The position numbers and the translations under genes were made by a program. A stretch of 64,000 bases of DNA from Polyangiaceae bacterium (lineage in GTDB: Bacteria; Myxococcota_A; Polyangia; Polyangiales; Polyangiaceae): positions 1 to 64,000 of the forward strand of contig JACKEB010000026.1 in the NCBI GenBank assembly GCA_020633205.1, written 5' to 3'. A model generated the notes under the pieces. It was not told the DNA's origin, searched no databases, and saw only the letters and a list, made by a program, of their open reading frames with translations. Positions within the stretch are counted from its first letter, which is position 1, and each line of letters starts with the position of its first letter. Positions 52,014-62,549 of this stretch are shown piece after piece.

Positions 52014-52379
52014 ATGCCCGTCTCGCTCCTGCGCCCTAGGTCGTTCTTCAAGATTTCCCGCGCGCTTGTCGTGCTGGCTACAGCGCTCCTGCTCCCGCTC
52101 GGAGCGTGTGGTGGGGAAGCATCGGGAACCACTCCCGACTCCGACGGACGAGGTGGCTCGACCTCCGGCCAGGGCAACCGGGCGCCGCTCTGCGGAAGCG
52201 CGTCATTCTACGAACTTGATGACACAGGTGCCGCGTGTCCCTGGCTCTACGAAGGCTGGTGCTTCGAGGAGCGGGAGGACGCCTGCGACTGCGCCTGCGG
52301 TCGCGACAAAGGCGACACCTGCATCAGCGGTTTCCCCGGGGATCGAGTTGACGTCAGTTGCCCGTTCCTAGGGGAGTAG
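52014..52379 (+). CDS. Small Cys-rich lipoprotein
   Basis: The 121-residue product starts at the ATG at 52014 and has a signal peptide ending LLPLGACGGE, a lipobox. The mature 90 residues have a Gly/Ser-rich linker and then eight Cys: LCGSASF, AACPWLYEGWCFEE, ACDCACGRDKGDTC, and SCPFLG. The spacing suggests a compact disulfide-knotted domain. The frame is open upstream to 51744 but lacks a convincing start there. Function unknown; the style matches other secreted proteins here. Confidence 0.6.
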   Translation: MPVSLLRPRSFFKISRALVVLATALLLPLGACGGEASGTTPDSDGRGGSTSGQGNRAPLCGSASFYELDDTGAACPWLYEGWCFEEREDACDCACGRDKGDTCISGFPGDRVDVSCPFLGE

Positions 52380-52397
52380 GTTCCTAGGGGGGATTTG

Positions 52398-52561
52398 AAC
52401 CGCCAAGAGCGCCAAGGACGCCAAGATTTTAGGGAATGCGGAGGATGGAGTCCGCCCCCAAATGATGGTCGGAAGCGCAGAAGCGCGCCGCGGGGCGCGA
52501 CTAGCTCCCGTTCGGCGCGGTCAGCCCCCATTTCCTGGCGCTCTTGGCGCTCTTGGCGGTT
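52398..52561. repeat. Short inverted-repeat element, CGCCAAG-rich arms (copy 2)
   Basis: A 164-bp element with 28-bp arms at 52398-52425 and 52534-52561 that agree at 25 of 28 positions when inverted. Arms are three tandem RCGCCAAG units beginning AACCGCC. The left arm is followed by ATTTTAGGG, and the interior has GCCCCCAAATG. It shares the layout of the element at 16815-17020, including the CCAAG/T-run/G-run edge. It lies between the Cys-rich lipoprotein and the FHA regulator gene. Confidence 0.7.
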
Positions 52562-52632
52562 CCCCTTCCTCGTTAGGACGAACTGTCGGTCGACGAGGAG
52601 AGAAGCGGGTTTGGGCTAGGCAGCGTGTTGGC

Positions 52633-54576
<1,944 letters not shown>

Positions 54577-54595
54577 ACAGGGTCTCGCAGCGTTC

Positions 54596-54611
54596 CCCTC
54601 ACCCCCAAAAC
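54596..54611 (-). repeat. G-tract motif upstream of the FHA regulator
   Basis: On minus, GGTTTTGGGGGTGAGGGG lies about 20-35 bp before the ATG at 54576. The core TTTTGGGGGTGAGG is identical to the one at 36569-36582. Confidence 0.5.
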
Positions 54612-54707
54612 CAGCGCCTGAAACGACGCCTTGGGGGACCGTGAACCGCGGTCCACACTAGCACTCGGCGGCAGCCTGGGTGCAAGGAGCGCAGTGACAA
54701 ACGACAA

Positions 54708-54735
54708 CGGGCGGCGCTCCGAGGAACACCGCCCG
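54708..54735 (-). terminator. CGGGCGG/CCGCCCG hairpin after the HEAT-repeat gene
   Basis: A 7-bp perfect stem with 14-base loop, starting 23 bp beyond the stop of the minus-strand HEAT gene and followed on that strand by TTGTCGTTTG. Probable terminator. Confidence 0.6.
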
Positions 54736-54757
54736 CTGGGCAATCGCGGAGGGGTTA

Positions 54758-56521
54758 TCAGCCGCCGCGGGCCTTGATGCGGTAGACGACGCTCTGCAGG
54801 GGCGCGTCCGCTTGAGCCTTGGCCTTGTCCGGGCTCTCCGCGTTCTTGTCGATGATCTTCTGGATCTTGTCCGCGATCTCCTTGGAGCCCTTCGGAGTCA
54901 GGCGGTCGATGGTGTTCGCGACCACGAAGCGCACGGCCGCGTTCTCGATCGAGTCGAGGCGGTCCACCAGGCTGTCGCGGGTCTTTTCGTCACCCAGGAT
55001 GCCGATCATGTAGGCCGCCTTGATGCCGATGAACTGGTTCTTCTTGTCCTGGTTCTCGCTCTTCTCGACCTTCTCCAGGTAGCAGTCGACGCGATCGCCG
55101 CAGGCCTTGGTGAGCTCTTCGGCTTGCTTGAACGAGTCCTTCTCGATCTTGGTGCCGTACTTCTCCACGGCCGCCTTCACGGCTTCGGCTTGGTCCGCCT
55201 TCATCAGCTTCATCGCCGTCACGCTGATGTTCGCCTGGAAGGTCTTGAGATCCTCGCCGCTGCCCTTCTGCTTCTCAGCGCGCTCGAGCAGCCACGGCAC
55301 CATGCCCGCGTCGTAGAACAGTGACGCGGCCTCGGTGAGTGAGAGCAGGGAGTTGGCGCCGCCCGGGGGCATGCGTGAGTCGAGCCCCTGCGCCTCGAAG
55401 ACTTCCTTGAAGGCCGCCTTGCTGTCGTCGGTCGCGGGGATCTTCGCCATCTCTTGAGCGATCAGCGCTTGGTTGCCGCCCTTCTGCGCCTTCATGACCT
55501 CGATCATCGCGGGCAGTGACTCCACGCGACCCATCGTGCCGAGAATGATCGCCGCCATCTGCACGTAGGGTTCGTCCTTCGGGGGCTCCTTCGCGCCGGT
55601 GAACTTCTGCATCTTGGCGAGCGACGTCTCCTTGAGCTTCTCGTCCTCACCCTTCAGCAGCTTGATCGCGCGATCCATCGCCGGCTTGCCGAGCTTCACC
55701 AACGCCATGATGGCGGTGGTCGCGACGTTGCCCTTCGTCGGGTCGAGCACACAGACGAACAGCGGCTCGATGGACTCTTGGTCGTCCAGCTCGCCCAGGA
55801 TGCGCGCTGCGGTGACCTGCCAGAAGGTCTCGTTGTTGATCGTCTTCTGAACGTCGAGGTCACCCTGCTTGGGCTTCGGGATCTCGTTGCTGAGAACCGT
55901 GCGCAGCGGGCCAGCCCAGCTCTTCTCGGGCTTGACCAGCATGGCAGCGGTCAAGTCCTTGTAAGTGACGCCGCCGACCTGGCTCGTGTACTTGAGCTTC
56001 AAGAAGGCTTGCAGCATCGGGTCTGCGAGCTCAGCGCCTTTGCCGGCCTTGCGCAGATCTTCCGTGGCACGCGCGGCCCACTTCATGTCCTCGTAGTCCT
56101 TCTCCTTCGGCTTCTTCGCGTACTCCTCGAAGGCCTTCTTGAGAGCGGGGACGGTGCGCTCGTCGCGGAACGAAGCGATCAACTTGATCAAGCTGACGCG
56201 GGTCTTCGTGTCCAGCGCGTCGAAGTCATCGACGTAGGTCTTGGTGAGCGGCTCGGCGATTTGATCGAGCAGCTTCTGGACCTCGGGCTTGGTGAGGTCC
56301 TTGTCTGCCTTGGTCAGCGCGTCTTCGAAGAACTGCTCGAGGCGCTTGATGGAGCGAGGCTTCCAAGCTTTGTCGTTCAGTTTTTCCACCCAGTATTCGG
56401 GCTGGCTTTCGTCTTTGCAGCCGACGACCGTCGTGGCAACTGCAGTGGTTCCAATCACCATTGCAGTTCCGAAGTTCAACGAGCGGATCAGTGTCGCAAT
56501 GGTGCGCGTAGACCGGAGCAT
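54758..56521 (-). CDS. HEAT-repeat lipoprotein
   Basis: The 587-residue product starts at an ATG with a strong GGGAGGAAT ahead. Its signal peptide ends TTVVGCKDES, a lipobox with Cys35. The mature protein is a string of HEAT-type helical repeats: RVSLIKLIASFRDERTVPAL, VTAARILGELDDQESIEPL, VATTAIMALVKLGKPAMDRA, VQMAAIILGTMGRVESLPAM, and AAYMIGILGDEKTRDSLVDR. The protein is Lys-rich compared with its neighbours, and its frame uses AAG heavily. HEAT scaffolds mediate protein contacts; this one would do so at the periplasmic face of a membrane. The partner is unknown. Confidence 0.8.
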   Translation of the reverse strand: MLRSTRTIATLIRSLNFGTAMVIGTTAVATTVVGCKDESQPEYWVEKLNDKAWKPRSIKRLEQFFEDALTKADKDLTKPEVQKLLDQIAEPLTKTYVDDFDALDTKTRVSLIKLIASFRDERTVPALKKAFEEYAKKPKEKDYEDMKWAARATEDLRKAGKGAELADPMLQAFLKLKYTSQVGGVTYKDLTAAMLVKPEKSWAGPLRTVLSNEIPKPKQGDLDVQKTINNETFWQVTAARILGELDDQESIEPLFVCVLDPTKGNVATTAIMALVKLGKPAMDRAIKLLKGEDEKLKETSLAKMQKFTGAKEPPKDEPYVQMAAIILGTMGRVESLPAMIEVMKAQKGGNQALIAQEMAKIPATDDSKAAFKEVFEAQGLDSRMPPGGANSLLSLTEAASLFYDAGMVPWLLERAEKQKGSGEDLKTFQANISVTAMKLMKADQAEAVKAAVEKYGTKIEKDSFKQAEELTKACGDRVDCYLEKVEKSENQDKKNQFIGIKAAYMIGILGDEKTRDSLVDRLDSIENAAVRFVVANTIDRLTPKGSKEIADKIQKIIDKNAESPDKAKAQADAPLQSVVYRIKARGG

Positions 56522-56922
56522 TCAATTCCTCCCAGAAACGGCGTGTCAGTTAGCTTGGACGTGGGTCCTCGGGGAACCGGCGCTCGGCATCACGGTCGAT
56601 GTTGTTTCCGTGTCACCGTAGCGCCCGGAACCCAGCAGGATTCCCGAGCATTCCCGACGTGTTGGCGCACGGTAAGCTGGCAGCATGAGGGCTGTCAAAC
56701 GCGGTCTGGCGCCAGCTGACAAAGCTGCTATGGCCAAGCTGTAACGATCCCTCCAGGCTGCACTTTACAGCGCGCGGCCCGCAGCTTCCGCGAATCGCGC
56801 ATTTTCACTGGCTTTCGCCACCATCGACGCACCGCGTTCCGAAGCCAGGTTTGGGGGGGAGGGGAGCAGCGCTAGGCCAGGTCACTGACGTGGGGACCTG
56901 CCCCACATCACGCGCTGCTGCC
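56522..56922. other. 401-bp gap, promoter side of the HEAT gene, no gene seen
   Basis: It contains a G-tract motif copy (TTTGGGGGGGAGGGG at 56850) and an AGGTC/GACCT hairpin near 56878-56898, next to the end of the FAD oxidoreductase gene, that could terminate it. A 19-codon open frame at about 56686 has no ribosome binding site. Confidence 0.4.
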
Positions 56923-58125
56923 TCAACCGATGATCATCCCCTCGCTGAGCAGCTGCCCTGCTGCAAAGCGACGCAGGTTCCAGCGCTCGAACAGCGGTTG
57001 TGCAGCGCCCGTCACCAAGTGCTCCGCGGTGAGCTTGCCCATCACCGGCGCCATCATGAAGCCGTGTCCCATGAAACCGGAGAGCTGAAAGAAGCCGGGC
57101 AGCTGGTCCACCCCGCCGACGATTGGGTTCGCGTCCGGTGTCAGGTCGTAGAGCCCGGCCCACTGTCGCAGCACCTTCACCCGCGCGACGGCTGGGCACA
57201 GGCTCGTGAGCGCGCGTGAGTAGAGCGCCAAGAAGCGGGCGCTGGAGCTCTGATCGGGACCCTCGGGCACTTGCGCGTTGCCAACACCACCCACGATCTC
57301 GCCGCGCGTCGACTGGGAGAAGTAGAGCCCGTTCTCCAGGTCAGCGACGAGGGGAGTCAGCCAGGGCTTCAGCGGTTCGCTGGCGCAAATCTCGTGGCGA
57401 TGGGGGTGATTGGGCAGCTCCACACCGACCAGGCGAGCGACCTCCGGGCTGTGTGCACCGGCGGCGTTGATCACTAGCTCCGTCTCGATACTGCCCTTGG
57501 ATGTAATAACCTTGCGGATATTCTGGCCGTCGGTCTCGATACCCAGGACCTCGGTGAAGGTGTGAATCTCCGCTCCGAATTCCAGCGCGCCTTCCGCGTA
57601 GCCCCAGACGAAGGGCCAGGGAAACACCACTGCATCATTCGGATTGTAGCTCGCGATACTGATCTGAGTCGTGTCGAGCTCAGGAACCACGCGCTTGACC
57701 TCGCGGGGTTCGAGCAACCGCGTGTCGAGACCACAGCGCTTCTGTAGCTCCGCGCTCTGCTGCAACATCTCGACCTTCTCCGGGCTACGAGCCACGAAGA
57801 GGTACCCGCCTTGGCGAAACCAGGTGTTGATGCGGTGCTCGCTGGCGAAGCTCTTGCAGATTTCCAGGCTCTCGAGCATCAGCCGGACGTTGGTCTCGCT
57901 GGACCACTGGGCGCGCACACCGCCCCCGTTGCGCCCGCTGGCTCCACCGCACAAGTAGCCCCGATCCACCACCACGATGCGCTTGCCGACCTTGTGACGG
58001 TTCAGCAGCTTGGCCATGTTGTAGGCCACGGAGAGCCCCATGATGCCGGCGCCGATGATCACGACGTCCGCTCGCTGACTGAGCGGTTGTGATCTGCCTA
58101 GCGCACCAAGCTTCCCCCCAGCCAT
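56923..58125 (-). CDS. FAD-dependent oxidoreductase (DAO / sarcosine oxidase beta-like)
   Basis: The 400-residue product has the N-terminal FAD-binding Rossmann motif VVIIGAGIMGLSVAYNMAK and the DAO-family block CGGASGRNGGGVRAQWS. It continues with TELVINAAGAHSPEVARL, and ends in LYDLTPDANPIVGGVDQLPG and GFMGHGFMMAPVMGKL, as in sarcosine oxidase beta and glycine/D-amino acid oxidases. The enzyme should oxidise a secondary or N-methyl amine. There is no partner subunit gene here. It is the last gene of a three-gene run behind cysQ, 18 bp away. Confidence 0.85.
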   Translation of the reverse strand: MAGGKLGALGRSQPLSQRADVVIIGAGIMGLSVAYNMAKLLNRHKVGKRIVVVDRGYLCGGASGRNGGGVRAQWSSETNVRLMLESLEICKSFASEHRINTWFRQGGYLFVARSPEKVEMLQQSAELQKRCGLDTRLLEPREVKRVVPELDTTQISIASYNPNDAVVFPWPFVWGYAEGALEFGAEIHTFTEVLGIETDGQNIRKVITSKGSIETELVINAAGAHSPEVARLVGVELPNHPHRHEICASEPLKPWLTPLVADLENGLYFSQSTRGEIVGGVGNAQVPEGPDQSSSARFLALYSRALTSLCPAVARVKVLRQWAGLYDLTPDANPIVGGVDQLPGFFQLSGFMGHGFMMAPVMGKLTAEHLVTGAAQPLFERWNLRRFAAGQLLSEGMIIG

Positions 58126-58143
58126 ATGCTCCAGCCTTCGCGA

Positions 58144-58974
58144 TCAGCCGCCGTCTCTTGCCGCCTTCGCGATCGCGAGGCGTTCGATCAACGCCGCGTG
58201 TAGCGCGCTGTTCGTCGCGACGATGCCACGGTCGTTGGTTAGATTTTCCCCGCGGTAATCGATGTTGTCGCCGTAGGCGTCGGTCACCATGCCGCCGGCA
58301 GCGCGCACCAGCGCGTCCACGGCGCATGCGTCCCAGCGCTTGCCGGCCGTTCCAGGAGAGACGTACGCCTCCGCGCGTCCGCTGGCGACTTCGGCGCCTT
58401 TCAAGCCGGCGCTGCCCAAGGCTTCGATGCGATCCACTCCGAGGATCGCTAGCGCACGCTCGCTCTCCTCGGTGCGGTGGGAGCGACTTGCGACGACCCG
58501 CGCTTGGTCGAGCGCCGCCTGCGGACTCACGAAGATTTGCGTGCGGGTGTCATCCGGGGCGATCTCCCAGGCACCAGCGCCGACTTCACCGATCCAGGCA
58601 TAGCCCGTCGCTGGCGCCAGGATGACCGAGGCACGTGCGAGGTCGTCTTCAATCATGCCCAGCATGACCACGAACTCGCCGTTTCTCTTGATGAACTCCT
58701 TGGTGCCATCCAGCGGGTCGACGAAGAACACTTGCTTTGCCTTGCGGAAATCAACGTAGCTCTCCGGTTTCGACTCCTCCGCGACGATCGCTGCGTCGGG
58801 GAAGGCCGCTGCCAGCCCGTCGCAAATCAGGCGATTCGCCTTGCGGTCAGCCTCGGTCACCGGGTCCTTGGGGCCTTTGTAGTCGACCTTGAACTCGGTG
58901 TCGTAGATCTCGCGAATCAGCTCCGCTGCGCCGCGCGCGAGCGTCAGCATGACGCTCAGGGTTTCGTGGCTCAT
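58144..58974 (-). CDS. cysQ: 3'(2'),5'-bisphosphate nucleotidase CysQ (inositol monophosphatase family)
   Basis: The 276-residue product belongs to the Mg-dependent, Li-sensitive phosphatase superfamily. Metal and substrate residues are seen in DPVTEADRKAN, IVAEESKPE, VFFVDPLDGTKEFI, and KRWDACAVDALVRAAGG. The 'DPLDGTKEF' form with Lys-Glu-Phe is characteristic of CysQ, which removes the 3'-phosphate of PAP. Inositol monophosphatase activity cannot be excluded. It overlaps the aldo/keto reductase gene as ATGA and is therefore translationally coupled to it. Confidence 0.85.
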   Translation of the reverse strand: MSHETLSVMLTLARGAAELIREIYDTEFKVDYKGPKDPVTEADRKANRLICDGLAAAFPDAAIVAEESKPESYVDFRKAKQVFFVDPLDGTKEFIKRNGEFVVMLGMIEDDLARASVILAPATGYAWIGEVGAGAWEIAPDDTRTQIFVSPQAALDQARVVASRSHRTEESERALAILGVDRIEALGSAGLKGAEVASGRAEAYVSPGTAGKRWDACAVDALVRAAGGMVTDAYGDNIDYRGENLTNDRGIVATNSALHAALIERLAIAKAARDGG

Positions 58975-59912
58975 GTCGTCACTCCGACGTCAGCGAGGCG
59001 AGCTTCCAACTTGTTGAACTTTTCGTCGCTCAGGTAGGGCTGTTCGCGCCCGGCTTCACGCACCAGCTGGTCGAGCTGGACCGCGCTCTTCGGGCCAAGA
59101 ATCGCCGCCGTTACGCCCTCCGTGGCGAGGACGTAGCGCAACGCCGCCGCCCGCATCGTGAGCACCTCGCCGCCGATGACAGACCGCAGGGCGGAGAGTT
59201 GGTTGATGCGGCGCCTCAAGTCATCGGGCGTCCAGCGCTCCTCGCGGTGATCGCCATCGGGGAAATCCTTGTGGAGAGACCAGTGTCCACACAGGAGCCC
59301 ATGAGCGAGTACGCTGCGTGCGAGCAGCGCCGCCTCGTGCGCTTCGATTTCCCCTTTCAGCTCCTGGAAATCGCGCCGCATGAAGGCGTTGAACGCGAGC
59401 TGCAGCACCTGTGCGCCTTGCTCCAGCGCCGCGCGTCCCACTTCGACGTCACCGGCGCTCACACCCCAGCCCGCGATGGATTTGTCTTCCGTGAGCTTGC
59501 GCAGGAGCTCGCAAGTGCCCTCTGCCTCGACCGCCTTCTTCGACGGATTGTGCAGCAGCACCACGACCCGCGGAAACTTCAGGCGCTCTAGGCTCTTTTC
59601 GATCGCCGGCTTCAGGTAGTCGGGCTTGAAGCATTTCCGTGGGGGACTGGAGTCGCGATCCGTTCCCACCTTGGTAACGACCACCGCTTTGCCATCGGCG
59701 CTGAGCAAGCGACCAAGGCGGCGCTCCATTTCCCCGTGGCCGTAGACGTCTGCGGTCTCGAACAGCGAAATGCCGAGCGCCCGAGCGCGCTCGATCACGC
59801 GCTCTTGGTCTCCCTCACTCACCGAGCCATATGCGTCGCCCGAGAGCCCCCACGTTCCGAGGCCCAGCGAGCTGATCTTCAGCCCAGTCTTTCCGAGTAC
59901 CGTTCGGCGCAT
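58971..59912 (-). CDS. Aldo/keto reductase
   Basis: The 313-residue TIM-barrel NADPH oxidoreductase has the family landmarks LGLGTWGLSG, ALGISLFETADVYGHGEME, VVVTKVGT, and VVLLHNPSKK. Tyr57, Lys81 and the His of LLHNP match the catalytic tetrad. The position of the fourth residue, Asp in most members (DTAxxY), is Glu52. The NADP-binding end is AAILGPKSAVQLDQ. It is the promoter-proximal gene of the run with cysQ and the FAD enzyme. The substrate is unknown. The changed residue makes activity worth testing. Confidence 0.88.
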   Translation of the reverse strand: MRRTVLGKTGLKISSLGLGTWGLSGDAYGSVSEGDQERVIERARALGISLFETADVYGHGEMERRLGRLLSADGKAVVVTKVGTDRDSSPPRKCFKPDYLKPAIEKSLERLKFPRVVVLLHNPSKKAVEAEGTCELLRKLTEDKSIAGWGVSAGDVEVGRAALEQGAQVLQLAFNAFMRRDFQELKGEIEAHEAALLARSVLAHGLLCGHWSLHKDFPDGDHREERWTPDDLRRRINQLSALRSVIGGEVLTMRAAALRYVLATEGVTAAILGPKSAVQLDQLVREAGREQPYLSDEKFNKLEARLADVGVTT

Positions 59913-59989
59913 CGCGCTCGGCGGTATAGCAGAACTGCGCTCAGTGTCCGCGCTGGATTAGCGATTCAACGGCGGGCGCTCGAGGGTCT

Positions 59990-60823
59990 TCAGCCGCTCT
60001 TCCGCTTTGCTGGCTTGCGGGTCTTCGATTTGGCGGTGGGCTTACTCGTGGAGGCAGCAGGCGCCGCTCGCCGGGCCTTCTTGTTGGTTGGCGCCGCAGC
60101 GGGCTTGGCGCGTTGCCGGGTCGAGCGGGGCGTTTCGTCTCCCGGGCCAGGCGCTTTGCGGCGGGCCCCGGGCTTGCTCGCCGGGGCCTTGGATGCAGCG
60201 GCCTGCGATGTAGCGGCCCTGGATGCTGCCGTCTTGGAAGCAGCGGTCTTGGCGCTGCTAGAGGGAACCGTCGAATGTTTCCGTGCGGATGCGGATTTCG
60301 GCGCCGGGGGTGCGGCCTCCTCGGCGGCTTCCTCGCGCTTTGTTTCCTTGGGCGGCCCCGCGTCGTGGGCTGCCTTCTGCGCTGCATTGCGAGCCGAGCG
60401 CTGCAGTACTTCCGGCGCTTCGCGCTGATTGAGGAAATAGCGCGACATGGGCTTGAAGTAGTTCTTGCCCCAGCCTGCGTGGTAGCGCTCCCCTTGTCCT
60501 TCGGGGATACCGCCGTGATTGATGACGATGCGTGTCCCAGATTCACTTTGTAAGAACGTGATCTCGAGCTGGGAGTCGTCTGCTCCTTCTGGGAAGTCGC
60601 GCGTGCGCCAGGTCTGAACGATCCGCGTACCCTTCTCCAGCTCGACGTTCGCGCCTTCGATGTAGCCCGCGTGGGCGGTGAACTTACCTCCCTTGCGTGA
60701 CGAAACGTCAGCCGGCGATCCCGTGAAGGCCGTGTGTTCCTCTGAGGACAGCCAAGCATCGTAGATGCGGCGGGGCGTGACAGGCATCACGGGTGACACC
60801 CTTCGAATCCGCTCGAGTCCCAT
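59990..60823 (-). CDS. SRPBCC (AHSA1-like) domain with histone-H1-like tail
   Basis: The 277-residue product has two halves. Residues 1 to about 140 are an AHSA1/START-like domain: RRIYDAWLSSEEHTAFTG, TAHAGYIEGANVELEKGTRI, VQTWRTRDFPEGADDSQLEI, and a final helix GWGKNYFKPMSRYF. The remaining 130 residues are almost only Ala, Lys, Pro, Ser and Arg, with runs such as KTAASKTAASRAATSQ and KSKTRKPAKRKSG, like bacterial histone H1 tails. The tail should bind DNA or other polyanions. This pairing is unusual. Alternatively the tail is a disordered linker. No signal peptide is present. Confidence 0.75.
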   Translation of the reverse strand: MGLERIRRVSPVMPVTPRRIYDAWLSSEEHTAFTGSPADVSSRKGGKFTAHAGYIEGANVELEKGTRIVQTWRTRDFPEGADDSQLEITFLQSESGTRIVINHGGIPEGQGERYHAGWGKNYFKPMSRYFLNQREAPEVLQRSARNAAQKAAHDAGPPKETKREEAAEEAAPPAPKSASARKHSTVPSSSAKTAASKTAASRAATSQAAASKAPASKPGARRKAPGPGDETPRSTRQRAKPAAAPTNKKARRAAPAASTSKPTAKSKTRKPAKRKSG

Positions 60824-61352
60824 CGTCTGCTGGTTTCCTTCTCGTGCTGGTGCGTCTGCGGTTGAGTCGCGGTTTGGGTTGGCGGGCGTGACGCCGCTTC
60901 GCGGGCACTGGTGCTCGGTGTCGAACCAAACGCTCGATGCGCCTTCGAGTTGCTCCTGCAGCGATCGAACCGCGTCCTGGCGGTCGAGCTTCGGGAGCGA
61001 TCAGAGCTACCAATTGGGCGCTAGCCTCAGGCGGTAGCCGTGACAGAACGGGGGCCAGTCTAGAGTGTAGGCTTGGCAAAAGTCACTGCTTTCGAGCAAT
61101 CCGGTTTTCAAAGCTTCGGCTCCAGTCGCCGCGGGGCCGAGTGATTCACGGCGCGGTTTGGTTCGCAGCGCAGATTGGCTCGCAGCGCTGTGTGATTGGC
61201 AGCGCTGTGATTCGCAGCGCTGTGTGATTCGGGCGCGTGCGGCTGTGGCGAACGCGTCGGGTTGTGGTAGTGGCGCGCCAGCCGAGCGAACCCACGCTGG
61301 CTGACGCGCGCTTCGCGCTGTCGGCTGGCCTTCGTGTGACAGCAAGACTCCC
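60824..61352. other. 529-bp divergent gap without a convincing gene
   Basis: Open frames on both strands exist but have no ribosome binding site and read as Arg-rich shadows. The only clear structure is the short repeat array listed at 61141-61232. Confidence 0.4.
61141..61232. repeat. Imperfect short tandem repeat (GATTSGCAGCGCTGTGT)
   Basis: Four to five degenerate copies of a 15-21-bp unit with core CGCAGCGCTGTG alternate with GATTGG or GATTCG. GCAGCGCTG also contains the palindrome CAGCGCTG. The array lies about 120 bp upstream of trmB, so it could hold protein-binding sites. Confidence 0.6.
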
Positions 61353-61967
61353 ATGCGCAACTACCCCTACGAGCACGCTCCGCGACTGCCCGATTCCGAA
61401 TCGATTGATCCGCGGGCGCTACTTGGTGTCGATCAACCCGTAGAACTCGAGATCGGTCCCGGGCGTGGCTGGTTCATGGTCGAGCGTGTCGAGAACGACG
61501 CGACCGCGCACATCCTTGGGCTCGAAGTGAAACTCAAGTGGGCCACGATCGTTGACGAGCGGCTGAAGCAGCGAGGCTTCGGCGATCGCGCTCGTGTGTT
61601 CGCGGAGGACGTCGCTGCGGTGCTCCCGAAGTTTCGAGCGGGTTCGCTTTCTCGCGTTTACGTTCACTTCCCAGATCCCTGGTGGAAGAAGCGCCACCAG
61701 AAGCGCCTCGTGGTGCGCGATGAAGTGATCTCCGAGGTGGTGCGCACGCTGGTGCCAGAGGGCGAGCTGTTCGTCCAAACCGACGTGGAGGAGCGCGCGG
61801 AGGCCTATCAGCGACTGCTCGACGGCGTCCCCCAGCTCGCCGCCATACCCGGCGGGCCGCGGGTGACAGACAACCCGTTTGGCGCCCGGAGCCCCCGAGA
61901 GCGCAAGGCCATCCAAGACGAACTCCCGGTTTTTAGGCTGCTTTATCGGCGAGTAAGCGACCAGTGA
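61353..61967 (+). CDS. trmB: tRNA (guanine-N7-)-methyltransferase TrmB
   Basis: The 204-residue SAM-dependent enzyme methylates G46 in the variable loop of tRNAs. The SAM-binding motif is ELEIGPGRGWFMVERV. The TrmB-specific block is VYVHFPDPWWKKRHQKRLVV. RVTDNPFGARSPRERKAI closes the C-terminus with the RNA-binding helix. The length is typical. The start ATG lacks a clear Shine-Dalgarno motif. No partner gene is needed in bacteria. Confidence 0.93.
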   Translation: MRNYPYEHAPRLPDSESIDPRALLGVDQPVELEIGPGRGWFMVERVENDATAHILGLEVKLKWATIVDERLKQRGFGDRARVFAEDVAAVLPKFRAGSLSRVYVHFPDPWWKKRHQKRLVVRDEVISEVVRTLVPEGELFVQTDVEERAEAYQRLLDGVPQLAAIPGGPRVTDNPFGARSPRERKAIQDELPVFRLLYRRVSDQ

Positions 61968-62019
61968 TCAGCCTCACTTGACCCCTGGCGGGTTTCCCCT
62001 GGTAACCTTCCCTCCGCCC

Positions 62020-62505
62020 ATGCTGCGCACCTGGATTGCTTGTGCCTTAGCGCTCGGACTGTGTTCTTGCGCGACCTATCGCGAGGACTTGAACCGCGGC
62101 GAGCGGTTGTATTCTCAAGACAAGGACTACGAGCGCGCGCTCGCGATCTGGCGCAGCCTCGAAGCCGACCGCGACTCGCTCTCACTCCAGGACCAAGCGC
62201 GCTACGCATACCTCCGCGGCATGACGGACTACCGGCTGGGTTTCCGTGCAGATGCACGGCACTGGCTGGCCATTGCGAAGGCGATCGAACAAGAGCATCC
62301 AGGTGGTCTGCAGGCTCCCGAAAAGACGCGTCTCGAAGAGTCGCTGACCGACCTCAACAAGGACGTCTACGGCGGCGCAGAGAGCTTCGAAGGCTCGAGT
62401 TCTACCGTGAAAGAAACCACGGTTCCCGTGCAAGACGAGAGCGGCTGCAGCCCCGCATGCGCAGAGGGCGAGACCTGCCAGTCCGGTGAGTGCGTCGTGC
62501 TCTAA
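62020..62505 (+). CDS. TPR-like lipoprotein, paralogue of 40463-40987
   Basis: The 161-residue product starts at the ATG at 62020 (a longer frame to 61978 would disturb the signal) and has a lipobox (ALGLCSCATY). The helical part, RGERLYSQDKDYERALAIWR and LRGMTDYRLGFRADARHWLA, aligns with the 40463-40987 lipoprotein. The C-terminal tail differs: a Ser/Glu linker and five Cys (SGCSPACAEGETC and SGEC), a small disulfide motif typical of myxobacterial surface proteins. It may be a periplasmic assembly factor. Function unknown. Confidence 0.65.
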   Translation: MLRTWIACALALGLCSCATYREDLNRGERLYSQDKDYERALAIWRSLEADRDSLSLQDQARYAYLRGMTDYRLGFRADARHWLAIAKAIEQEHPGGLQAPEKTRLEESLTDLNKDVYGGAESFEGSSSTVKETTVPVQDESGCSPACAEGETCQSGECVVL

Positions 62506-62549
62506 CGCTCACCTCACCTCGCCCGCCGCAGCGAACGCACAAAAAAACG

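Noticed and set aside
56686..56745. 19-codon open frame starting ATGAGGGCTGTC
   Set aside because: Too short, without ribosome binding site or conserved feature; kept only as a note in the gap entry.
61007..61360. Minus-strand 117-codon frame upstream of trmB
   Set aside because: It runs over the short repeat array (giving repeated QRCESQRC) and has no supporting start; probably not coding.
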